A stretch of DNA of 64,000 nucleotides from Vibrio chagasii (GTDB lineage Bacteria; Pseudomonadota; Gammaproteobacteria; Enterobacterales; Vibrionaceae), in contig NZ_AP025465.1 in NCBI RefSeq assembly GCF_024347355.1, positions 2,046,001 through 2,110,000 of the forward strand. The letters are read 5' to 3'. Under the pieces are notes generated by a model. The model did not search any database. It saw only the letters and a list, made by a program, of their open reading frames with translations, and was not told where the DNA came from. Within the stretch, counting starts at the first letter, position 1. Every line of letters begins with the position of its first letter. The translations under genes and the position numbers were made by a program. Below, one piece after another: positions 24,329-31,869 of the stretch.

Positions 24329-26225
24329 ACTGTGACGCCTTAACGGTTTTCTTTTTACGATGAGTTAACGAAAGCAGTGCCCCCAGTATGGATATCAAAC
24401 CACCGAACCAAATCCAGCGCGCATACGCTTTGTACTGAACACGAAATGCATAGGCTGTAGAGTCAACTTTCTCTCCCATAGTGATGTAGACATCACCATG
24501 CCAGAACCACTTCATTGCTGGCTCACTCATGTTCATTACTCTGACTTGGTAATGTCTTCTCTCTGGCTCGATAGAAAATGCTTGTTCGTCGGCATGGAGG
24601 TTGAGCAAGGCTCTTTCTGCCGTAAAGTTCGAAGCGACATAGAGTTCTGTATCGCGATGAGAGAGCGTCCAGTCCATAAACTCAACCTCTTCACCTGGGC
24701 TCAATTTGTAACTTCGCTCAAATGAATGGTAACTGTTCATCGCGGCACCTATCGCTAATACTGCGACACCCACATGCGCCAACGTCATCACCCATACTTT
24801 GCGTTGAAACTTCGAGTTGCGCGTTACCGCTAAGCCGTAAACATGAGTCAGGGCTACCCAAAACGCAAGTGACCATGTCATTAGCACCATCACTTGGATC
24901 GCTTCAACTTGCAAAACATAAGTTACAAAGCCAAGACAGAGAGACAATAAGGCAATAATTCCAATCACACCTTTCGACGCTTGAGGTTTGATACTGAGCA
25001 ATGGCGCTAAACCTACCACTGCCATCGCGAGCAGAGCCAACGGCGCAATAAGTAAATTAAAATAATGTGCACCTACGGATATGTTTCCAAGGCCAAGTAA
25101 TTCAAAAACCATTGGGTAGAAGGTACCAAACACCACCACCGCCGTAGCCAGTACAAATATAAGTACCGCCACTAAACTCAAAAAACTTTTACTCGCAAAG
25201 CTAGTGATTGGATTCGACTCGAAAGATTCACCACGAACAATAAGAAGAGAAAACGAACTCACTAACACCAAAACCAGTATCAGCAACAGCGCGATACCTT
25301 TGGTTGGGTCAACAGCAAAAGCATGAACGGAAGTGAGGACGCCAGATCGAACAATAAAGGTACCGAGGATACTTAAACAAAACGTAATGAAAGCAAGGCT
25401 AAGTGACCACTTCAGCAACTGTTGTTTGCCTTTAGCAACACCCAAACTGTGCAATAGAGCGGTTGATGTTAGCCAAGGTAATAGGCTGGCATTTTCGACC
25501 GGGTCCCAGAACCACCAACCACCCCACCCTAACTCGTAGTATGCCCACCAAGAACCAAGAATGATCCCTGCGGTTAAAAAGATCCAAGCGACCAAACACC
25601 AACTGCGACAATGAGCGACCCAATCGAATTCAATCGGATCCACCAGCAAAGCGGCCACAGCAAATGCCAAGACCACAGAGAAACCAACATAACCCAAATA
25701 CAATAGAGGTGGGTGGAATATCAAACCAACGTCTTGCAGCATAGGGTTAAGATCGCGCCCTTCAAGTGGCAAGGTGGAGTTCAATTCAAACGGATTCGAA
25801 GCAAACAAGGTGAACCAGGCGAATATCGCGAGTAACACATTCATCACCCACAATACGCGGCTCTGATACTCAGAAGAATATTGCTTTTGTAGGGCAATCA
25901 CACCCGACCAACAGCTGATGGTTAACACCCAAAATAGCAATGAGCCTTCATGTCCAGCCCACACAGCGGCCATTTTGAAGAAGGTGGGTAATTGAGTATT
26001 GGAGTGTTCTGCAACATAGAGGATGGAAAAGTCGTCACCGACAAAGGCATAGCCAAGTAAAACGATAGCGCCAATGGAAAACAAAGCGCTAGAGAGGGAG
26101 AAACTGCGAATTAAAGCCACATTTTGTGCTTGTTTAGTTAGCATTTGATACATCGAATACACAGCGATAATGCTGCTGAGAACAGCGACCAAATTTAAAC
26201 TAAACAGCCCCAAAGAACCGACCAT
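24309..26225 (-). CDS. nrfE: Haem lyase subunit NrfE (CcmF family)
   Basis: A 638-residue inner-membrane protein with about 15 hydrophobic segments. The haem-handling WWD motif (WGGWWFWDPVENASLLPWL) is present near residue 230, with conserved periplasmic histidines. NrfE with NrfF (and NrfG) attaches the special haem to the CxxCK motif of NrfA. ATG at 26225 follows GAGGTGAT. It is preceded by a 167-bp gap after nrfD holding an 18-bp direct repeat, so an internal promoter is possible. Length is typical for CcmF/NrfE. Confidence 0.93.
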   Translation of the reverse strand: MVGSLGLFSLNLVAVLSSIIAVYSMYQMLTKQAQNVALIRSFSLSSALFSIGAIVLLGYAFVGDDFSILYVAEHSNTQLPTFFKMAAVWAGHEGSLLFWVLTISCWSGVIALQKQYSSEYQSRVLWVMNVLLAIFAWFTLFASNPFELNSTLPLEGRDLNPMLQDVGLIFHPPLLYLGYVGFSVVLAFAVAALLVDPIEFDWVAHCRSWCLVAWIFLTAGIILGSWWAYYELGWGGWWFWDPVENASLLPWLTSTALLHSLGVAKGKQQLLKWSLSLAFITFCLSILGTFIVRSGVLTSVHAFAVDPTKGIALLLILVLVLVSSFSLLIVRGESFESNPITSFASKSFLSLVAVLIFVLATAVVVFGTFYPMVFELLGLGNISVGAHYFNLLIAPLALLAMAVVGLAPLLSIKPQASKGVIGIIALLSLCLGFVTYVLQVEAIQVMVLMTWSLAFWVALTHVYGLAVTRNSKFQRKVWVMTLAHVGVAVLAIGAAMNSYHSFERSYKLSPGEEVEFMDWTLSHRDTELYVASNFTAERALLNLHADEQAFSIEPERRHYQVRVMNMSEPAMKWFWHGDVYITMGEKVDSTAYAFRVQYKAYARWIWFGGLISILGALLSLTHRKKKTVKASQYAYQRS

Positions 26226-26285
26226 ATCACCTCAATCAGGCTCTACCTAAGCAGAACCAAGTTAAGCCATTATTGGCATTGATTG

Positions 26286-26321
26286 CTCAACTAGCTGATG
26301 TAACTCAACTAGCTGCTGTTA
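26286..26321. repeat. 18-bp direct tandem repeat in the nrfD-nrfE gap
   Basis: Two adjacent 18-bp units (26286-26303 and 26304-26321) both begin CTCAACTAGCTG and differ at two positions. They are non-coding and lie between nrfD and nrfE. No function is evident. Confidence 0.75.
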
Positions 26322-26392
26322 CTCAGCGAAAAGAAATTTAGTGAGCAGGTGCTTAGTATCCAACATCCACTCACTTATAATCTTGAGCGAAA

Positions 26393-27373
26393 TTAAGCTA
26401 ACGTTAATTGCCCTGCATAAAGGACAAACGTTCTTAGCATTAATACGCCCATCAGGCTCAATGAAGTAACAGAGAAAATATACACAGTACTATGGCGAAC
26501 CGATGCTGGTGTCACGGCGTTAAGCAACAAGGGTAAAACCATACCCACACCAATTACGCCATACCAGAACCAACTTGCCCAGAAACCACCGCCAATCGCG
26601 TTCCATACTGCCTGTTCACTTTGACCACCAGCAAATATCAACCCAGTGAAGAAAGTAACAAGGACAAACAGTTCAAACATAACAACAGGACGTTCGAAGC
26701 CGTGGATCCAAGAAATACTGGCACTATGCGGAGACTCCTTAAAGACCAACACACCAAATAAAATACATGCCGCCGCTCCCGAGGATAGACTCGAGAATAA
26801 GAACAATATCGGCAACACTGGGTTATTCAGCATTGGGAAGGTATTTAGCGCAGAGAGTAAGAAGCCAGTGTAAGCCGCAAGTAATAGCGCAAGCACAGCT
26901 AAGAATATTTCAAAAACATTCTCAAAAGATTCTAATTTGCCAATCCAGTTACTGACAAAATCGAGTCGCCCTTTTAACCATGCTTGGTCACTCAAGAATA
27001 TGGCAATCTGATTTCGGAATATAATGCCGATCCAAACAAATAGGATCACCATATACACTTGGAATAAGATCACACCCATCGACATCACTGACGTCGGATT
27101 ATAAAAGATCATGATCTTCCAAAATGATAGTGGTTTCGTCAGGTGGAAAACCAAGATCAATAAACCTGAAATGATCCCGAATGGTGCTAGAAAAGCCGTT
27201 GCCTTTAATACACCATTATTCGCTGGATCCCCATCAATCACCTTTCTCTTGAGATAGATCGAGATCATCACTGCACCCGCTGACATACCCGCCAAAAACA
27301 GATAGATAGCAATGATCCAGTCCCAAACCACGGTACCTGATTGAAACGCTGTATCCCATGCACTCATAATCAA
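26393..27373 (-). CDS. nrfD: Nitrite reductase membrane quinol-oxidising subunit NrfD
   Basis: A 326-residue inner-membrane protein of the NrfD/PsrC family with about eight to nine membrane segments. It takes electrons from menaquinol and passes them to NrfC and then NrfB. Visible marks include the start (WDTAFQSGTVVWDWIIAIYL), the SAGAVMISIYL segment and HLTKPLSFWKIMIFYNPTSV. Its ATG overlaps the nrfC stop by 4 bp, showing coupling. Length and order (nrfB-C-D) match E. coli. Confidence 0.93.
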   Translation of the reverse strand: MIMSAWDTAFQSGTVVWDWIIAIYLFLAGMSAGAVMISIYLKRKVIDGDPANNGVLKATAFLAPFGIISGLLILVFHLTKPLSFWKIMIFYNPTSVMSMGVILFQVYMVILFVWIGIIFRNQIAIFLSDQAWLKGRLDFVSNWIGKLESFENVFEIFLAVLALLLAAYTGFLLSALNTFPMLNNPVLPILFLFSSLSSGAAACILFGVLVFKESPHSASISWIHGFERPVVMFELFVLVTFFTGLIFAGGQSEQAVWNAIGGGFWASWFWYGVIGVGMVLPLLLNAVTPASVRHSTVYIFSVTSLSLMGVLMLRTFVLYAGQLTLA

Positions 27374-28056
27374 ATCTCCCCTTTTTGGTGTGGCACTTTA
27401 TAGAGTTTTGGCTGAGTACCTAGATAAGCCTTATCTCTGTAAACCACTTCAGGTTTAAGTACCTGGTTTATCTCGCTCTTAGGGTCATTTAAGTCGCCAG
27501 ATATCAGCGCATTGGTAGGGCAAGATTCAACACAAACAGGTAATTTACCTTGTGCAAGATTGGTATCGCGGCAGAAATTACATTTGTCGGCCGACTTATT
27601 CTCAGGATGGAAGAAGCGCACTTGATATGGACAAGCTAGCAGGCAATAACCACAGCCGACACACTTCTCTTTATGTACATCAACAATTCCTGTCTTCTCA
27701 TCTTTATAGGCGGCGCCTGTTGGGCAAACCATTACACAAGGTGCATTATCACAATGTTGACAAGAGTTACGAGTGAAACGGTAATCAACATTTGGATATT
27801 CACCTTGAGGTTCGCTCTTTATGATTTCTAAGCGCGATACGCCTTCAGGCACTTTGTTTACTTCACGACACGCCTCAGTACAAGCAGTACAGCCAATACA
27901 AGCGGTTTCGTCATGAACCATTCCGTAACGCTTGGTGCCATCTTCCTGAACATTAGCTAGCGTTTTGCGGCTTGTAACCGCTGCAGTACCTGCAACACCA
28001 GTTGTGAAAATAACGGAACCCGCGCCAGCTAAAAAGTTTCTTCTTGAGCAGCTCAT
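27370..28056 (-). CDS. nrfC: Nitrite reductase iron-sulfur subunit NrfC
   Basis: A 228-residue periplasmic ferredoxin-type protein with a Tat signal (SRRNFLAGAGS). Four [4Fe-4S] binding groups are visible: CIGCTACTEAC, CQHCDNAPCVMVCP, CVGCGYCLLACP and CNFCRDT...CVESCP. It relays electrons from NrfD to the pentahaem NrfB. It lies 3 bp after nrfB and overlaps nrfD by 4 bp, in one operon. Confidence 0.94.
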   Translation of the reverse strand: MSCSRRNFLAGAGSVIFTTGVAGTAAVTSRKTLANVQEDGTKRYGMVHDETACIGCTACTEACREVNKVPEGVSRLEIIKSEPQGEYPNVDYRFTRNSCQHCDNAPCVMVCPTGAAYKDEKTGIVDVHKEKCVGCGYCLLACPYQVRFFHPENKSADKCNFCRDTNLAQGKLPVCVESCPTNALISGDLNDPKSEINQVLKPEVVYRDKAYLGTQPKLYKVPHQKGEI

Positions 28057-28059
28057 AGA

Positions 28060-28644
28060 TTACTCCCCTTCTTTCTTCTGGTTGAAGTCTGAATGGCAAT
28101 CCACACACAGCTTGATGGTTTGCTTTTTATCTAAGCCAAGCACCTTCGCTTCACTCGCATGCACATCGTGACAGTTTGAACACGTTAAGTTTTGTGCGTG
28201 TACGTCATGAGTCCAACTGGCTTCGCGCGGATCATCAGGCTTATGACAATCTATACATTGGCTGTTGGCATCTAGGATTAAGCTAGGATCGAGGAAAACC
28301 TTTTCGGTTCCGGGTTGTGATTGAGCCGCGCGATACTTCACCACCTCAGGTGCACCATCACGGTGATCGGGGCCAATAGAACTATGACAATCTTTGCAAT
28401 TCACTTCACGGCCAAGCAAAGCGTGCGCACTCTCACCATGTGAACCAAATACCGTTTCTTTAGAATCTTTATGGCATTGGACACACTTGTAATCTTTGTC
28501 ACGTATTAATTCGACTTCATGTCTTGTTGACTCTCCTACTGGCGTAACAGCAGGCTCTGCAACAGCATGAATGGAATAACCATAGAGGCAGAATGCTAGA
28601 AGGGATTTAAGCATTATGACTATGGCCAATTTAATATTGCCCAT
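28060..28644 (-). CDS. nrfB: Pentahaem cytochrome c NrfB
   Basis: A 194-residue periplasmic electron carrier with five CxxCH haem sites at about residues 54-58, 83-87, 130-134, 155-159 and 180-184. The ATG at 28644 follows AAGGAAAGG; a second ATG ten codons in (MLKSLLAFCLYGYS) could also start the signal peptide. It donates electrons to NrfA. In E. coli nrfB follows nrfA in one operon; here it leads a separate divergent operon, nrfBCD, nrfE, thioredoxin-like, nrfF. Confidence 0.94.
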   Translation of the reverse strand: MGNIKLAIVIMLKSLLAFCLYGYSIHAVAEPAVTPVGESTRHEVELIRDKDYKCVQCHKDSKETVFGSHGESAHALLGREVNCKDCHSSIGPDHRDGAPEVVKYRAAQSQPGTEKVFLDPSLILDANSQCIDCHKPDDPREASWTHDVHAQNLTCSNCHDVHASEAKVLGLDKKQTIKLCVDCHSDFNQKKEGE

Positions 28645-28791
28645 TTTATCCTTTCCTTATACCGGCATTATTTAACTCTCAACTAAATAATATTCCGGTT
28701 AAACAAAAGTACCCTTAAACGATATTATTACCGCTTAAATGATGTCAATTCTTATTTTGGATAAGCCACAACGCTTTCTATATTTAGAATA

Positions 28792-28807
28792 TACCCCTAA
28801 TTAGGTA
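28792..28807. promoter_or_regulatory. NarL/NarP-like 7-2-7 heptamer pair
   Basis: TACCCCT and the inverted TTAGGTA are separated by two bases, close to the TACYYMT 7-2-7 consensus for NarP/NarL (one mismatch in the second arm). It lies about 150 bp before nrfB and about 320 bp before nrfA. It would give nitrate/nitrite control. Confidence 0.5.
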
Positions 28808-28960
28808 AAGCGAAATATACAAAGGGTAATATGTGAACACAATCACCCTATTTATAGTGAGGGCATGTCGGGTAATTGTTTGTTATATATGATAATAATT
28901 CTCAATAAGACCAGTCTAACTTGATGGTCACATATCCCTTTAGGGTTATATAAACTTCAA

Positions 28961-28976
28961 CGTGATTGAAGTCACT
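28961..28976. promoter_or_regulatory. CRP-like site upstream of nrfA
   Basis: CGTGA-N6-TCACT has the GTGA/TCAC core of a CRP site with symmetric mismatches at the outer positions. It lies about 9 bp before the FNR-like site. Prediction from sequence only. Confidence 0.4.
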
Positions 28977-28984
28977 GTCATTAA

Positions 28985-28998
28985 TTGATCTAAAACAA
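28985..28998 (+). promoter_or_regulatory. FNR-like site upstream of nrfA
   Basis: TTGAT-N4-AACAA matches the FNR consensus TTGAT-N4-ATCAA at nine of ten positions. It is 129 bp before the nrfA start, leaving room for a promoter with this site near -41.5. It fits anaerobic induction of nitrite reductase. Confidence 0.55.
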
Positions 28999-29126
28999 GC
29001 AAACATCCGACACGTAATAAAATGTGTTTATTTATGAATTAATATAAACAGCAATATTCCAGTTCTTAATTTGAATAGCAAACTCACAACGCTTGGTATA
29101 AAAATCAGTATATTGGAGATATCACT

Positions 29127-30575
29127 GTGAAAAAGCATTGGATACGTAATTCCGTCACAGCATTATTAATGGTTAGCGCATCACTAGTAAGCGCGACCAG
29201 CTTTGCTGCGTCTGAACAAAAAGAAATTGGTGATCCTCGTAACGACCAGTTCGAGCAAAACCACCCAGATCAATACCATTCATGGAGACAAACGTCAGAG
29301 AGCGAAGCCATTGAAGACGCACTAAAAGAAGATCCAAACATGGTTATTCTATGGGCGGGCTACGGTTTCGCGAAAGACTACAACAAAGCCCGCGGCCACT
29401 TTTATGCAGTTGATGATGTAAGACAAACCCTGCGTACTGGTGGACCAACCGACGAAAACTCAGGCCCAATGCCAATGGCGTGTTGGAGCTGTAAAAGCCC
29501 AGACGTAGCACGCGTTATTGAAGAGCGTGGTGAAGACGGCTACTTTGAAGGTAAATGTGCTCGCCTTGGCAGCGAGATAGTCAATCCAATTGGTTGTGCC
29601 GACTGTCACGATACTCAAAGTGAAGGCTTTAAAAATGGCGAACCTGCACTAAAGATCACTCGTCCTTATGTTGAACGTGCTTTCGATGCGATTGGGAAGA
29701 ACTTCGAAGAACAAGGTCGCTTTGATCAGCAAGCATCTGTGTGTGCTCAGTGTCACGTGGAATACTACTTCACAGGTCCAACAAAAGGTGTGAAATTCCC
29801 TTGGGATAAAGGGACGCGTGTTGAACAGATGGAAGAGTACTACGATGAGATTGGTTTTAAAGATTGGACACATAAAGTCTCTAAAGCACCAATGCTTAAG
29901 GCTCAGCACCCTGGTTACGAAACTTGGCGTGAAGGTATTCACGGTAAGAACAACGTTGCTTGTGTTGACTGCCACATGCCTAAAGTGACGAAAGAAGACG
30001 GTACCGTTTACACCGACCATAAAGTAGGTAACCCGTTTGACCGCTTCGAAGACACCTGTGCGAACTGCCATACTCAATCTAAAGAGACCATGCGTAACAT
30101 CGTTTCAAGCCGCAAAGCTCAAGTGCTAAACATGAAGCTGACCGCTGAGAAACAAATCGTAGCCGCTCACTTTGAAGCAGGCGCAGCATGGGAAGCAGGC
30201 GCAGCATGGGAAGCAGGCGCAACAGAACAAGAGATGGCACCTATCTTACAAGATATTCGTCATGCGCAATGGCGTTGGGACTACGCTATCGCATCTCATG
30301 GTGTTCACATGCACGCACCTGAAGTAGCCCTAGAGGTTCTTGGAACGGCGGTTGACCGCGCAGCAGACGCGCGAACTAAGATTGTTCGTCTACTTGCGAA
30401 GAAAGGCATTACCGATCCAATCGAGATTCCAGATATCTCAACCAAAGAAGCCGCTCAGAAAGCGCTAGGAATGGACATGGATAAGATGAATGCTGAGAAG
30501 CAACACTTCTTAGACACGGTGGTTCCTAAGTGGGAAGAGCAAGCTGAAAAGCGTGAAGCTAACTACGAATACTAG
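29127..30575 (+). CDS. nrfA: Cytochrome c nitrite reductase NrfA, with six-residue tandem insertion
   Basis: A 482-residue periplasmic pentahaem enzyme that reduces nitrite to ammonium with six electrons. The signal peptide spans about 1-28. The catalytic haem site is CWSCK (119-123); the four other haem sites are CADCH (157-161), CAQCH (206-210), CVDCH (279-283) and CANCH (311-315). Conserved C-terminal parts include [19 protein letters not shown]. An in-frame duplication makes [17 protein letters not shown] at about 350-366, where E. coli has one unit (EAKAAWDAGAT), so this protein is six residues longer there. It is monocistronic, with a terminator downstream, and divergent from the other nrf genes. 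Confidence 0.96.
   Translation: MKKHWIRNSVTALLMVSASLVSATSFAASEQKEIGDPRNDQFEQNHPDQYHSWRQTSESEAIEDALKEDPNMVILWAGYGFAKDYNKARGHFYAVDDVRQTLRTGGPTDENSGPMPMACWSCKSPDVARVIEERGEDGYFEGKCARLGSEIVNPIGCADCHDTQSEGFKNGEPALKITRPYVERAFDAIGKNFEEQGRFDQQASVCAQCHVEYYFTGPTKGVKFPWDKGTRVEQMEEYYDEIGFKDWTHKVSKAPMLKAQHPGYETWREGIHGKNNVACVDCHMPKVTKEDGTVYTDHKVGNPFDRFEDTCANCHTQSKETMRNIVSSRKAQVLNMKLTAEKQIVAAHFEAGAAWEAGAAWEAGATEQEMAPILQDIRHAQWRWDYAIASHGVHMHAPEVALEVLGTAVDRAADARTKIVRLLAKKGITDPIEIPDISTKEAAQKALGMDMDKMNAEKQHFLDTVVPKWEEQAEKREANYEY
30174..30221 (+). repeat. 18-bp in-frame tandem duplication inside nrfA
   Basis: Two identical 18-bp units (30174-30191 and 30192-30209) are followed by a 12-bp partial third copy (to 30221). 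Each unit encodes EAGAAW. The perfect identity between the units points to a recent slippage or duplication event. Confidence 0.9.
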
Positions 30576-30600
30576 TTCCTTCAAATAGACCAAAAAGAGA

Positions 30601-30637
30601 AAACCAGTCACACTGTAAAGGTGTGGCTGGTTTTTTA
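30601..30637 (+). terminator. Terminator of nrfA
   Basis: The stem ACCAGTCACAC / GTGTGGCTGGT (one mismatch) is followed by a run of six T, about 30 bp after the nrfA stop. Confidence 0.88.
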
Positions 30638-30700
30638 GATTTGGGCGCACTCAACCGTCCCAATTTCACATTACCTTTTAGCTAATTCAAGGAACAAAGA

Positions 30701-31045
30701 ATGAAGCACTTACTTTCGCTTTCGGCATTATGCATCGCATTAATAAGTTCAGGACTTCACGCCTCAGAACGAGCAGAAACAGGGTGGGAAATGATTGAGG
30801 AAGGTGCGCTTGTGGTTGATGTCAGGACACCAGGAGAGTTCAAGCAAGGTCATCTGGACAATGCGCTTAACTACCCTCTTTCTGAAGTCGCTACGCACTT
30901 TGCTAGCATAGACAAAGCTCAACCTATCGTTTTGTATTGCCGCAGTGGTAACCGCTCAGGACAAGCTTACCAATATTTGAAAGCTCAAGGGTTTACACAG
31001 ATCCACAACGCTGGCGGCTTAATTGAGATGCAAGAAAGCAAATAA
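30701..31045 (+). CDS. Exported rhodanese-domain protein (PspE-like)
   Basis: A 114-residue periplasmic single-domain rhodanese. The signal peptide covers about 1-21 (SGLHASE). The domain has VVDVRTPGEFKQGHLDNALN and the active-site loop YCRSGNRSGQA, with the catalytic cysteine. It would transfer sulfane sulfur or bind thiols. AAGGAACAAAG precedes the ATG. It sits between nrfA and nrfG, and converges with nrfG; a link to sulfur or nitrite respiration is only suggested by position. Confidence 0.9.
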   Translation: MKHLLSLSALCIALISSGLHASERAETGWEMIEEGALVVDVRTPGEFKQGHLDNALNYPLSEVATHFASIDKAQPIVLYCRSGNRSGQAYQYLKAQGFTQIHNAGGLIEMQESK

Positions 31046-31070
31046 TCTAGAAATTAAAGATAGTGCCCGT

Positions 31071-31700
31071 TTAACGGATCATTTGCTTAGCTTGGTTGAT
31101 CGAATGGATGATAGAGACACGATCAATGCCTTTCTGGTTAGAATCGAGAATTTGAGTCCAAGCATCGATCGCTTGTTGGTAGCGCATACTGATGAAGTGA
31201 TCGGTCGCTATCAACATCAATGCCGTACGATCGTTGGGATCAAGTTCCATGGATTGATTTAAGAGCACTTTCACATCATCACTCATCGCCTGTGAACTTA
31301 GGTAATACAAGGCGCTCGCTTTAGCTGCATAAAGCCCTGAAGGCGCCTGTGGGTCTAAACGAATCGCATAGTCGTAACAGATAAATGCAGCATCAAACTC
31401 CCCTTTCTGCATATAAACACCACCAAGCTTAAACCAAAGGTCTGATTGATTAGGGGCTTGCTCCAGGCTCTGCTGAAGTTCATTTTGGAAATCTGTTGCT
31501 GTATAGCTGCTGTCGTCACTTGAAGTAAGTTGAGGGGCTTCTTGTTTCATCTGAGACCAAACCAGAATGCTGGCTAATATCGCCACACATGAAATAAGGA
31601 GATTGCCTTTAAGATGACTGGTTTTTCTGTTTGATGCGATCACGATTGCCACTAGAAATAGGCTCATTAGCAGCAAAGCAATCAGTAACCAGATATCCAT
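31071..31700 (-). CDS. nrfG: TPR-containing haem lyase-associated protein NrfG-like
   Basis: A 209-residue protein with two N-terminal membrane segments (about 3-22 and 34-51) and a periplasmic TPR domain (SDLWFKLGGVYMQKGEFDAA, then DRTALMLIATDHFISMRYQQ). This matches NrfG and the C-terminal part of CcmI, which hold the apocytochrome C-terminus during haem attachment. In E. coli nrfG follows nrfF; here it is detached from that operon and lies convergent to the rhodanese gene downstream of nrfA. The stop is 25 bp from the rhodanese stop, with no terminator seen between. A role in NrfA maturation is likely; a CcmI-like role in general cytochrome maturation is an alternative. Confidence 0.82.
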   Translation of the reverse strand: MDIWLLIALLLMSLFLVAIVIASNRKTSHLKGNLLISCVAILASILVWSQMKQEAPQLTSSDDSSYTATDFQNELQQSLEQAPNQSDLWFKLGGVYMQKGEFDAAFICYDYAIRLDPQAPSGLYAAKASALYYLSSQAMSDDVKVLLNQSMELDPNDRTALMLIATDHFISMRYQQAIDAWTQILDSNQKGIDRVSIIHSINQAKQMIR

Positions 31701-31808
31701 TCTACTCTCCTTTCATTGACGCTTTACTGTACCTTTTTCTCACTAAAACAATATTGATCGAGGTTTAGCTATTGGCGTTTAAATAAGTCACAGCCAAATT
31801 CTAGGTAA

Positions 31809-31841
31809 TAAAAAACCGAGCACAATGGCTCGGCTTTTTGT
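31809..31841. terminator. Terminator of gyrA
   Basis: The stem CCGAGC (31816-31821) / GCTCGG (31828-31833) is flanked by A- and T-runs. It ends gyrA transcription on the minus strand. Confidence 0.85.
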
Positions 31842-31869
31842 CTCAACTTCTATTTATAGAAGTGAAAGA

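Larger units (their letters stand above)
28645..29126. promoter_or_regulatory. Divergent nrfB/nrfA control region
   Basis: A 482-bp AT-rich region with no gene, shared by two divergent nitrite-reductase transcripts. It holds a NarL/NarP-like pair of heptamers, a CRP-like site and an FNR-like site, listed separately. I could not fix the promoters for each direction. Confidence 0.65.
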
